From an uncultured Mediterraneibacter sp. (GTDB lineage Bacteria; Bacillota; Clostridia; Lachnospirales; Lachnospiraceae): a stretch of DNA of 44,505 bases. The stretch covers positions 1 to 44,505 of the forward strand of contig CALWTQ010000027.1 of NCBI GenBank assembly GCA_944384505.1, in the 5' to 3' direction. Under the pieces are notes generated by a model that worked only from the letters and a program-made list of their open reading frames with translations, searched no databases and was not told the origin of the DNA. Within the stretch, counting starts at the first letter, position 1; every line of letters starts with the position of its first letter. Positions 7,462 to 14,815 of the stretch are shown here, piece by piece. A program made the translations under genes and the position numbers.

Positions 7462-8521
7462 GTGCTTCCTCCTCAAACTGGTCCGGATCAATACCCAAAA
7501 TCCTGCATGCATTCTTATAATAAACTTTCCGCAGAATCTCCGTATTCAACCCGATACCGTAGATTTCCCATCTGCCCTGTCCCGGCAGTTCATCATCCGG
7601 GTGATACGGGAAATATTCATCCTCCGTCTCCAGAAAGCGATAGTATATTTTATGATATCCCATGCTCAGCGGCGTGGAATCCGTACCAAACACAATCTGA
7701 TCCTGACAGTTTCTAAAAAATCTTCGTGCGCTGTAGGGTGCTCTGCCCAGCTCCGCCACCCGTGCCGCAATATCCACGTTCATATTCGGATATTTCTTAA
7801 GCTGCTCCTCGACCCATCCCAGATCTTCCGCGCAGCTTCCGACATGCGCCACAATAAACACTGTCTTCGGATGATTCCGGATGACATTTTCCTGCATTTC
7901 CATCAGCTCTTCAAAGCTCATATACTTTGAATGATCCGAAAAGTCCCACTCAGGCATCTCGTGAAGCTCTTCCCAGCGCTCGTTCGTCTCATCAGCCGGC
8001 ATGAAAAACGCCTTCGGATCCGCGATGTGCATCAGAATCGGAATGCCAAGCTCCGCGGCTGTATCGTAGACCGCATCAAATCTCGGATCATCCATACGGA
8101 GCGGATCTCCGTTTTTATCTTTCTTATACAGGGCGAGATCTTTCCACATCTTAATCCCTTTGCATCCCCTTCGGTGCGCCGCTTTAATCTGACGCCTGAT
8201 ATCCTCTGCAAATCCAGGCGTATCATAGCCGGAATAATCCAGCTGCATAAAATGAATAAACCGCTTTTCAAAACCGGCCGTCTTCTGTCTAAGCGCCCGC
8301 AGGTCCTCCCCGCCATAACCATCCATGTCCACAGCGAGGGCAACCCCGCTCTTCGTCAGTTCCCGCACATATTCCGCCGTATCGTATTTCTCCGCATAAT
8401 CGTCACCCAACAGCATCTTTCCCATGTGAGTGTGGAAATCAATCACCGGAAACGCCGGCTTCTCAACCTGCGTCTTCTTCAGTACCGCCGCACAGACAGG
8501 CCTGAAATCCTGTAATTCCAT
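7439..8521 (-). CDS. Amidohydrolase family (amidohydrolase_2) metal-dependent hydrolase
   Basis: A 360-residue TIM-barrel enzyme. Metal-ligand signatures are in order: VIDFHTHMG (His-x-His, first strand), ILMHIADP (His), FIVAHVGS (His) and IVFGTDSTPL (Asp). This is the PF04909 pattern, which contains lactonases, decarboxylases of the ACMSD type and other hydrolases. No signal peptide is present, so it is cytoplasmic. The start ATG 8521 has AAGGAGG upstream; an earlier ATG at 8545 precedes that site and is rejected. It lies between the permeases and the kinase of the GH4 operon, so it probably acts on a breakdown product of the imported glycoside, for example opening a lactone or removing a side group; this is inference. 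Confidence 0.82.
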   Translation of the reverse strand: MELQDFRPVCAAVLKKTQVEKPAFPVIDFHTHMGKMLLGDDYAEKYDTAEYVRELTKSGVALAVDMDGYGGEDLRALRQKTAGFEKRFIHFMQLDYSGYDTPGFAEDIRRQIKAAHRRGCKGIKMWKDLALYKKDKNGDPLRMDDPRFDAVYDTAAELGIPILMHIADPKAFFMPADETNERWEELHEMPEWDFSDHSKYMSFEELMEMQENVIRNHPKTVFIVAHVGSCAEDLGWVEEQLKKYPNMNVDIAARVAELGRAPYSARRFFRNCQDQIVFGTDSTPLSMGYHKIYYRFLETEDEYFPYHPDDELPGQGRWEIYGIGLNTEILRKVYYKNACRILGIDPDQFEEEAHGTLSEC

Positions 8522-8557
8522 CCTGCCGCCTCCTTTCTGTCTCATTCTAACAGCGAT

Positions 8558-8583
8558 AGTTCAGCCCATGCCATGGCTGAACT
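8558..8583. repeat. Short palindrome in the operon, TTCAGCC family
   Basis: AGTTCAGCC (8558-8566) and GGCTGAACT (8575-8583) form a perfect 9-base inverted repeat with an 8-base loop, between the second permease and the amidohydrolase gene. The arm equals the inner part of the 14-base terminus GTAACAGTTCAGCC found at 33396. It may be a minimal or deleted relative of that element, and may act as an mRNA-stabilising or attenuating hairpin. Confidence 0.55.
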
Positions 8584-8593
8584 GCTGCGTTAT

Positions 8594-9430
8594 TTACTTC
8601 ATTCCTGTCATTGCGATTCCCTTGATGAACTGCTTCTGGAAGATGATGAATACGATCGAAGCAGGGATCATAATCAGGGATGCGGCTGCCATTGTTGCAG
8701 ACAGGTCGTTCAAATGCTGCGTTGAGAAGAAGGACATTGCCAGCGGCAGCGTCATGTTCTTCGTGCTGTTTAAGTAAATCAACGGTGTCTGATAATCGTT
8801 CCATACGGTCAGGAACGTAAAGATCGTCAGGCTGCCAAGCGCGGGACGGATCCCCGGCAGCACAATTTTCCAGTAGATGATAAAGTCTGATGCGTTGTCC
8901 AGCATTGCGCACTCAAAAAGCTCACTGGGAAGATCATCGATAAACTGCTTGCACAGAAAGATTCCAAATGCGCTGACAAACATAGGAATAATAAGCGAAA
9001 TAATATTGTCATACCATCCCAGCCCCGAAATCAGCAGGAAATTCGGGATCATCATAGCCGCCGTTGGCATCATCATTGTAATCAGGATCACGTAAAAGAG
9101 TATCTTTTTAAGGCGGAACCTGTATTTTGAGAGCACGAATCCCACGATCGAGCTTGTAAACAGCACAACAACTGTATCAATGACTGTTATAAACAGAGAA
9201 TTACCAAGCCATGTAAAGAACGGCGACTCTGTCAGCACCTTCTCATACCCGGACAGTGTAAACTCGATAGGCAGCATATTCGTCGGGTGGAGCAGGATCT
9301 CTTTCGTTGACTTAAAGGAGTTGGAAAGCATCCAGAAATAGGGCGCAAGGAAAACCACCGCCAGCACGCTCAGCACAATGAATGAAAAGATCCTGAGTTT
9401 TCTGTTTTTCTTATCTTTTAATATTCTCAT
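8594..9430 (-). CDS. Carbohydrate ABC transporter permease (MalG type)
   Basis: A 278-residue inner-membrane permease with about six hydrophobic helices. The N-terminal MRILKDKKNRKLRIFSFIVL leads into the first helix, and the sequence LAPYFWMLSNSFKSTKEI is typical of the MalG/LacG branch. The coupling loop is ECAMLDNASDFIIYWKIVLPG, a variant of the EAA motif (Cys for Ala, Asn for Gly). The start ATG 9430 is preceded by AGGAGG; a longer reading start has no such site. It follows the partner permease by 10 bases. No cognate ATPase is encoded in the operon, so a shared MsmK-type ATPase elsewhere is expected. Confidence 0.93.
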   Translation of the reverse strand: MRILKDKKNRKLRIFSFIVLSVLAVVFLAPYFWMLSNSFKSTKEILLHPTNMLPIEFTLSGYEKVLTESPFFTWLGNSLFITVIDTVVVLFTSSIVGFVLSKYRFRLKKILFYVILITMMMPTAAMMIPNFLLISGLGWYDNIISLIIPMFVSAFGIFLCKQFIDDLPSELFECAMLDNASDFIIYWKIVLPGIRPALGSLTIFTFLTVWNDYQTPLIYLNSTKNMTLPLAMSFFSTQHLNDLSATMAAASLIMIPASIVFIIFQKQFIKGIAMTGMK

Positions 9431-9440
9431 AGCGCGCCTC

Positions 9441-10316
9441 CTAATATTCCCAGTCAACCTGGCTTCTCTTCTGTTCAATCAGTGACAGGATCATGATGAT
9501 CACAAACAAGACAAGTGAGATCGCAGAAGCATATCCCATATCTTTATATTCGAACGCTGTCTTGTAAATATATCTCGACAGAACGAGGCCTGAATTTTTC
9601 GGGCCATCCTTTAAGATCAGAACCGCAAACTGCGTGAACATCTGAAAGTGGGAAATCAATGTTTGTACGATTACAAACTGGAAACTGCGTCCCAGCAAAG
9701 GCCAGGTGATTTTGCGGAATTTTACCCACTCATTAGCGCCGTCCAAGTCTGCCGCCTCATAAACATACGTCGGAATTCCGTCGATTCCCGCGGAAAACAA
9801 GATAATATTATATCCCACGTCCATCCAAATTGAGTAAATGATCAAAGAGATCATAACTACCTTCGGATCGCCCAGCCAATTTACAGAAGGCAGGCCTACA
9901 GCATTTAAAATCACATTTAAAAATCCCGTGGTCGTCGGGAAAATCGACCGTGAAAATACAACCGCTGTTGCCGCCTGAGAAGCGATACAGGGCAGGAAAA
10001 AGATCATCCGGAACAGGCTCCGCACTTTATTGGACTTGAACCAGCTGATGCACTGTGCAATCAAAAGTGCGGTCACAATATTGAGAAAGACCGTTACGAA
10101 CACGAAAACAAATGTATTTTTCAGAGCAATCAGGAACTCATCATCTTCGAGAAGCGCCGTAAAATTGTCCAGTCCCACAAAGTAATTGTCCGAACTCAGC
10201 GGATTATAATGAAAAAATGAAATAACCAGCCCGATAATGATCGGAGCGATGATGAATATGCACATATGAAGCATGGAGGGGAGCATCACCGCCCATATGA
10301 ATTTCTTGTTTTTCAT
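9441..10316 (-). CDS. Carbohydrate ABC transporter permease (MalF type)
   Basis: A 291-residue inner-membrane permease with about six transmembrane segments. The N-terminus (MKNKKFIWAVMLPSMLHMCI) enters the membrane at once, as in UgpA/LacF-type permeases. The EAA coupling motif is EAADLDGANEWVKFRKITWP, in standard form. Pairs with the MalG-type permease downstream and the binding protein upstream. AAGGAGGA precedes the ATG at 10316. Confidence 0.93.
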   Translation of the reverse strand: MKNKKFIWAVMLPSMLHMCIFIIAPIIIGLVISFFHYNPLSSDNYFVGLDNFTALLEDDEFLIALKNTFVFVFVTVFLNIVTALLIAQCISWFKSNKVRSLFRMIFFLPCIASQAATAVVFSRSIFPTTTGFLNVILNAVGLPSVNWLGDPKVVMISLIIYSIWMDVGYNIILFSAGIDGIPTYVYEAADLDGANEWVKFRKITWPLLGRSFQFVIVQTLISHFQMFTQFAVLILKDGPKNSGLVLSRYIYKTAFEYKDMGYASAISLVLFVIIMILSLIEQKRSQVDWEY

Positions 10317-10343
10317 AGCACATCCTCCTTACAGATAGCGTGA

Positions 10344-10367
10344 AAGGGGCGTTCGAGCCGCCCCCTT
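10344..10367 (-). other. Intercistronic hairpin between binding protein and permease genes
   Basis: GGGGCG (10346-10351) pairs with CGCCCC (10359-10364) in the 62-base gap after the binding-protein gene. Such a hairpin usually protects the upstream message or lowers read-through, so that binding protein is made in excess over permeases. No strong T-run follows on the minus strand. Confidence 0.5.
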
Positions 10368-10378
10368 CGCCTTTTTGT

Positions 10379-11668
10379 TTATTTCAAAATCCCATTCAAC
10401 TCTGTATTTAAATGTTCCATCGCTTCATCGATTGAAGCATAATCACCTGAGCAGTATGCTACAAACGTATTGTTCACAGCTTCTTTCCAACGGTCTGTAT
10501 TAAAGCTTCCAATGAACTGACCGTCATCCAAAATTCCCGTCAGCACCTCCGCGTAAGGCATCTTCTCCAGATATTCCTCACTCTGGGCCAGACTCTTCTT
10601 CGCCGGAATCTGTGTACAGCTGACGTTCAAATCAAGCATCACGTCATCCTGATAGATATATTTCAAGAATTCAAGTGCGAGCTCCTGTTTCTTCTCGTCT
10701 GCGCTTGCGCTAACCGACATTGACCATCCGTTCTCTGCTGCGAATCTTGGCGTATCCGTATACCATGGCATTGCTACATAATCAAAATCCTTGCCAAGCT
10801 CAAGTTCAAATGACTGCTCGCCTTCAGATACCGTCCACGGTCCTCTCGGACACATCATGACACGGCCTGCATAGAGCTGCTGATATCCTTCCAGGTCTCC
10901 GCCTCCTGTCAGTCCTTCCAGGTCTGTCACATGGTCTTCTGTAACCATACTTGCCAGCTCGTCAAACGCCTTCTTTGCTTCCTCTGTTGTTACATTGAAG
11001 GCAGTTCCGTCCTCTGTCATATAATCCACGCCCTGCGAAAGAATCATGGAGAAGAATGTATATGGTACGGAATCCCAGTTTACAAAGTCAAATCCTTTTA
11101 CTTCAAACGTATCACCGTTATGCACAGTTCCCTCTATAGCTGTCTCTTTTAATTCATCCCACGTCGTCGGGACAGACAGCCCCGCTTCATCAAGAAGAGA
11201 GAGATTAACAAGCATTCCTCCGTTTTCAATATTGAACTCCATCGGAATTCCATACAGCTTATCCTCGTAGACCAGCGCTCCATATGTAGGCGCATATGTT
11301 TCTTCCATAACCTGAGATGCAAAGTCCTCCGGAATCTCCATCAGAGTGCCATAGGGTGTAAAGTCAAGAGCCCATCCGCCCCACATCTCATAGATATCTG
11401 CTCCTCCTTCACCGTCAATCAGAGACGTCTGCACTTTTGCTTCAAACTCATCATAAGGGAATGTCTCAATCTGGATATGAACGCCCTCGTGCTCAGCCTC
11501 AAACCCTTCAATAGCTCTCATATACGCGTCATACCACGGTTCGTTCTGGTGCGTCCACATTGTCAGAGTAACGTCGTCAGAACTTCCGCCGCCGGAACCG
11601 CCGGAGCATCCCGCCAGTGAAAATACCATAATCCCACATAATAACAGACTAACGATTCGCTTTTTCAT
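10379..11668 (-). CDS. Extracellular sugar-binding lipoprotein (family 1 solute-binding protein)
   Basis: A 429-residue lipoprotein. The signal peptide MKKRIVSLLLCGIMVFSLAG ends in the lipobox LAGC with Cys ~21, followed by a Gly/Ser-rich tether (SGGSGGGSSDD). The mature part starts VTLTMWTHQNEPWYDAYMRA, typical of family 1 carbohydrate-binding proteins, and contains GRVMMCPRGPWTVSE, a common ligand-pocket segment. It captures an oligosaccharide or glycoside and delivers it to the two downstream permeases. The gene starts 20 bases inside the 3' end of melA, suggesting coupling. The ligand is probably an alpha-galactoside given its neighbour, but this is inference. Confidence 0.93.
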   Translation of the reverse strand: MKKRIVSLLLCGIMVFSLAGCSGGSGGGSSDDVTLTMWTHQNEPWYDAYMRAIEGFEAEHEGVHIQIETFPYDEFEAKVQTSLIDGEGGADIYEMWGGWALDFTPYGTLMEIPEDFASQVMEETYAPTYGALVYEDKLYGIPMEFNIENGGMLVNLSLLDEAGLSVPTTWDELKETAIEGTVHNGDTFEVKGFDFVNWDSVPYTFFSMILSQGVDYMTEDGTAFNVTTEEAKKAFDELASMVTEDHVTDLEGLTGGGDLEGYQQLYAGRVMMCPRGPWTVSEGEQSFELELGKDFDYVAMPWYTDTPRFAAENGWSMSVSASADEKKQELALEFLKYIYQDDVMLDLNVSCTQIPAKKSLAQSEEYLEKMPYAEVLTGILDDGQFIGSFNTDRWKEAVNNTFVAYCSGDYASIDEAMEHLNTELNGILK

Positions 11669-13007
11669 GTAGCACCTCCATATCTATCTTTAAAGATTTA
11701 AAGTAACCAAGATATTCTGCGTTCTTATCCAGCATCTCCTGTACCATGTTCTGGATCTCATCCATACTGCACACCGCGCTTGTCAGCGGATCAAACAGAA
11801 TTGCTTCAAATACCTTGTTCGGATCTCCCTCGATCGCCGCCTGAACAGCCAGATCCTCAATAAGCGCTGAGTTATTTACCATGATCGCCAGATGATCCGG
11901 CAGGGTGATCTGTTTGATCGGCACGATTCCCGCTTCGGTAGCGACAGTCGGCACCTCAACGCATACTCCCTGTTTCACATTTGTAATATAACCGTGGTTT
12001 TTCAGATTACCGTTGAAGAAATATGGCGTATGGTCTCCAAAGATTGCATTGAAGATATTTGACGCATACTCCTCGCCTCTGGCAAGATCCACTTCTCCGT
12101 TCTCAAGCCAGTCCTGATACTCCTTCTCCCAGGTATCTTCGCGACCCAGATATTCGTCCAGTATGTAGCCGTAAGCGCCCGGGTTCCATCCGGTTCCGTG
12201 TGTACAGTACTTTTCGATCAGATCCGGACGTTTTCTGAACCATGCAACGTACTCTGAGTTGTGCCCGGAGGACTCTGTGTTAAAGTAACCCAGCTTTTTA
12301 AACATTTCGATTCTTACTGGCTCTTCGTTCGCCACTTCTTCCCGCTGGATTGCCTTGTAGAGATCCGGATACGCGTCCTTTCCATCTACTTTGAAGTCCA
12401 GATAGAAGGCCTGATGATTAATTCCCGCGCATGTATACTCTACCTTCTTATCCTCTGCTCCGACCCACTTAGCCAGCATCTGTGCCGTACCCTGAACGCT
12501 GTGGCACAGTCCTGTGATGTTCATGTCTGACATGGACTGCAGGTAGCTGACCAGCATTGCCATGGGATTTGTGTAATTAAGTACCACTGCATTCGGACAT
12601 ACCTCTTCGCAGTCGCGGATAATGTCCAGCATCACCGGCGCGGTTCTTAAGAACCGGAAGATTCCTGACGGCCCTCTCGTGTCTCCCACACAGATATCCA
12701 CGTTGTACTTCTTCGGGATTTCAATATCATGCCGCCATACTTCCACGCCGCCCTGCAGGATTGTAATCAGGACTCCGTCTGCATCTTTGAGAGCTTCCCT
12801 GCGGTTCTGCGTCCCCTTTACTGTAGCCGGATAATTTCCGGCATCCACAATTTTCTGCACTCCTTTCACCGCATACTCCAAACGTTTCGGATCAATGTCC
12901 ATGAGCATCAGCTCCGCATCTTTGAACGCGTCAAACGTCAGGATATCCCTCACGAGATCCTTTGTGAAATCCAGCGAACCTGCTCCAATGAATGTAAACT
13001 TTCTCAT
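11649..13007 (-). CDS. melA: Glycoside hydrolase family 4, alpha-galactosidase (MelA-like)
   Basis: A 452-residue NAD+- and Mn2+-dependent glycosidase that works by an oxidation-elimination mechanism. The N-terminal Rossmann motif FIGAGSLDFTKDLVRDIL binds NAD. The MelA-specific metal-site signatures GLCHSVQGTAQMLA and CAGINHQAFYLDF are present, as are LNYTNPMAM and EMFKKLGYFNTESSGHNSEY. The start ATG 13007 follows GGAGGTGCGAA; a longer start at 13031 overlaps the operator and is rejected. It is the first gene of the operon, divergent from the LacI regulator. The product acts in the cytoplasm on unphosphorylated substrate, consistent with ABC import. Family 4 also contains glucosidases and galacturonidases, so specificity is probable, not certain. 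Confidence 0.87.
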   Translation of the reverse strand: MRKFTFIGAGSLDFTKDLVRDILTFDAFKDAELMLMDIDPKRLEYAVKGVQKIVDAGNYPATVKGTQNRREALKDADGVLITILQGGVEVWRHDIEIPKKYNVDICVGDTRGPSGIFRFLRTAPVMLDIIRDCEEVCPNAVVLNYTNPMAMLVSYLQSMSDMNITGLCHSVQGTAQMLAKWVGAEDKKVEYTCAGINHQAFYLDFKVDGKDAYPDLYKAIQREEVANEEPVRIEMFKKLGYFNTESSGHNSEYVAWFRKRPDLIEKYCTHGTGWNPGAYGYILDEYLGREDTWEKEYQDWLENGEVDLARGEEYASNIFNAIFGDHTPYFFNGNLKNHGYITNVKQGVCVEVPTVATEAGIVPIKQITLPDHLAIMVNNSALIEDLAVQAAIEGDPNKVFEAILFDPLTSAVCSMDEIQNMVQEMLDKNAEYLGYFKSLKIDMEVLHEKANR

Positions 13008-13017
13008 TTCGCACCTC

Positions 13018-13030
13018 CGTTTAGTAAACA
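13018..13030. promoter_or_regulatory. LacI-type operator O1 (melA side)
   Basis: CGTTTAGTAAACA, matching the pseudo-palindrome TGTTTA-S-TAAACA at 12 of 13 positions. It lies directly upstream of the melA ribosome binding site, downstream of the melA promoter, where a bound repressor would block transcription. Confidence 0.7.
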
Positions 13031-13058
13031 TTTATGATTTGTTTATCATCCTGACCAT

Positions 13059-13087
13059 AATATAATACCATACAATATAAAATGCAA
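13059..13087 (-). promoter_or_regulatory. Promoter of the melA operon
   Basis: On the minus strand, TTGCAT (13082-13087), a 17-base spacer and TATATT (13059-13064). Operator O1 is about 30 bases downstream. Confidence 0.6.
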
Positions 13088-13147
13088 GTACTTTTCGATA
13101 ATTTTTTACTAATTTCTTGTAAATTTATCGTTATATTTTTGACATTT

Positions 13148-13160
13148 TGTTTAGTAAAAT
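13148..13160. promoter_or_regulatory. LacI-type operator O2 (middle of divergent region)
   Basis: TGTTTAGTAAAAT, one arm degenerate relative to TGTTTA-S-TAAACA. It sits between the two divergent promoters and could support looping with O1 and O3. Confidence 0.5.
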
Positions 13161-13194
13161 TTATTTGTATTTGTAATTTTAACCATTTTTACGC

Positions 13195-13235
13195 TTTACA
13201 TGGGCTTATTTTTATGATATTATGTTTAGTAAACA
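13195..13235 (+). promoter_or_regulatory. Promoter and operator O3 of the LacI regulator gene
   Basis: TTTACA (13195-13200), 17-base spacer, TATTAT (13218-13223), immediately overlapped by the perfect site TGTTTAGTAAACA (13223-13235), which runs into the AGGAGG ribosome binding site. This arrangement predicts autorepression. Confidence 0.7.
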
Positions 13236-13246
13236 GGAGGTGTTTT

Positions 13247-14236
13247 ATGGCAACTATCAGAGATGTAGCGAAGGAGGCCAAGGTATCTATTACTACTGTT
13301 TCCAAAGTTCTTTCAAACGATCCGTCCTTCCACGCAAGTGAATCTACCAGAAAGCGCATTATGCAGGCCGTCAAAGACTTGGGCTATAAATACGCAGAAA
13401 AAAAGAGCCAGATCCGTATCGGATGTATCATGTCCCTTACATACAGCTATTCCGACCCTTATTTCAGCGACATTTTAAGCGGCATACAGACTTATTGTGC
13501 CAGCCACAACGCTTTCATTTCATTAATTGTAAGCTACTCACAGCTGCGGGATGCAAAGTACGATCTGGAGAAGCAGCTCCAGGAACTTGACGGTTTTATC
13601 ATTACAGATCTCCCAGAAGGCAGATTTGAATTCATCACTAGCCTCGGGAAAAAAATTGTATTCGTAGATAATTATGTAGACAGTTATTGCAATGTTGGAT
13701 TCAACGACATTTATGCCAATCAGCTCGTCATGGATCATCTAATCAACTGTGGTTATCGAAAGATCGCTTATATCGGCGGCCCGTCCGATGCTCCAGACTT
13801 TCTCTCAAGTTCTAGGCTGATCGTCTATCGGGAAGTCCTGCGCAGGCAGAACATTCCCTATGACCCTGAACTAATCTATGACTGCGGCTGGGATAACAAA
13901 CTATGCGCCATGCAGACAAAAGAGTTGCTGACAAAGCGGCCGGACACGCAGGTTATCTTCGCAGGATCAGATTCCCTGGCCGTTGTAATTTTGTCACAGT
14001 TAAAAGAGATCGGCATGAAATGCCCGGACGACATCGGAGTCGTCGGTTTCAACGACATTATGCTGGCCGGAAGCTTTTCTCCCTCCCTGACCACAGTCCG
14101 TCTTCCCTCTATTGAGATGGGCGAACTGGCGGCAGAAATGCTGATCCGGCAGATCAAGACCAATACAACTTTAAATCAGCAGATCCTGCTGCCCGTGGAA
14201 TTAAAAGTAAGGGAGTCTACAAGAAAAATTAATTAA
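13247..14236 (+). CDS. LacI family transcriptional regulator of the GH4 operon
   Basis: A 329-residue repressor. The N-terminal helix-turn-helix MATIRDVAKEAKVSITTVSK is the canonical LacI/GalR reading head, followed by the hinge helix and a periplasmic-binding-protein-like effector domain from ~60 (IGCIMSLTYSYSDPYFSDIL). Late motifs include VIFAGSDSLAVVILSQLKE and IGVVGFNDIMLAGSFSPSLTTV, both usual for the family. The start is ATG 13247 with AGGAGG at 13235-13240; the frame is open upstream but across promoter and operator. It is divergent from melA and bracketed by three copies of the same operator, so it very likely controls both units. The inducer is unknown. Confidence 0.92.
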   Translation: MATIRDVAKEAKVSITTVSKVLSNDPSFHASESTRKRIMQAVKDLGYKYAEKKSQIRIGCIMSLTYSYSDPYFSDILSGIQTYCASHNAFISLIVSYSQLRDAKYDLEKQLQELDGFIITDLPEGRFEFITSLGKKIVFVDNYVDSYCNVGFNDIYANQLVMDHLINCGYRKIAYIGGPSDAPDFLSSSRLIVYREVLRRQNIPYDPELIYDCGWDNKLCAMQTKELLTKRPDTQVIFAGSDSLAVVILSQLKEIGMKCPDDIGVVGFNDIMLAGSFSPSLTTVRLPSIEMGELAAEMLIRQIKTNTTLNQQILLPVELKVRESTRKIN

Positions 14237-14255
14237 AGCAGGCATGCGCCTGCTT
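14236..14255. terminator. Possible terminator after the LacI gene
   Basis: AAGCAGGC (14236-14243) pairs with GCCTGCTT (14248-14255) right after the stop codon. No T-run follows, and the GNAT gene begins 20 bases later, so read-through is likely. Confidence 0.35.
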
Positions 14256-14275
14256 AACGAAAAGGAACTGCATTT

Positions 14276-14815
14276 ATGGAAATAATAAAACTAGATCCAG
14301 AGAAATACGCGGGCCGGAAATTTACCGTCCATTACAAAACCAATGGTTATTATGACATACGCCCGGACACTTCCGGCTTCCGAATAGAATACAGGCCATT
14401 CGGAAAAACAGTGGAAAAGTCTTTTGACGATGTATATTTCAATGAATGGCTGGAAGCGCCTGAGGGGTACGGAGCGTTCGAAAACGGCCGGATGATCGGA
14501 TACGTGGAAGGAACCCCCGAGACGTGGAACAACCGTTACCGCATCAGTAATATTTTCATAGCAGACGAAACAAACCGGCGCAGGGGGCTCGGCACACGGC
14601 TGATGGATACCATTCTGCCCGGAGCCCTCAAAAGCGGCGCGCGTATGATAGTTATCGAAACCCAGTCCTGCAACGTAAACGCAATCGCATTTTATCGAAA
14701 AAACGGTTTCGAAATCATCGGTTTCGATTTGTACTCCTACTCCAACACCGATCCTGATAGGCATGAAGTCCGGATCGAGATGGGGATGCACACGAAAGAT
14801 ACTCTCTTTATTTGA
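14276..14815 (+). CDS. GNAT family N-acetyltransferase
   Basis: A 179-residue acetyltransferase using acetyl-CoA. The fold motif A is seen as ISNIFIADETNRRRGLGTRLMD (pyrophosphate-binding R-R-x-G-L-G-T), followed by MIVIETQSCNVNAIAFYRKNGF, the usual strand-turn-helix of the C-terminal half. The C-terminal half (ETQ..N..A..FY...GF) resembles streptothricin-type acetyltransferases, but the N-terminal half differs and the substrate cannot be named. It lies 39 bases after the LacI gene on the same strand and overlaps the convergent 827-residue gene by 8 bases. Confidence 0.85.
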   Translation: MEIIKLDPEKYAGRKFTVHYKTNGYYDIRPDTSGFRIEYRPFGKTVEKSFDDVYFNEWLEAPEGYGAFENGRMIGYVEGTPETWNNRYRISNIFIADETNRRRGLGTRLMDTILPGALKSGARMIVIETQSCNVNAIAFYRKNGFEIIGFDLYSYSNTDPDRHEVRIEMGMHTKDTLFI

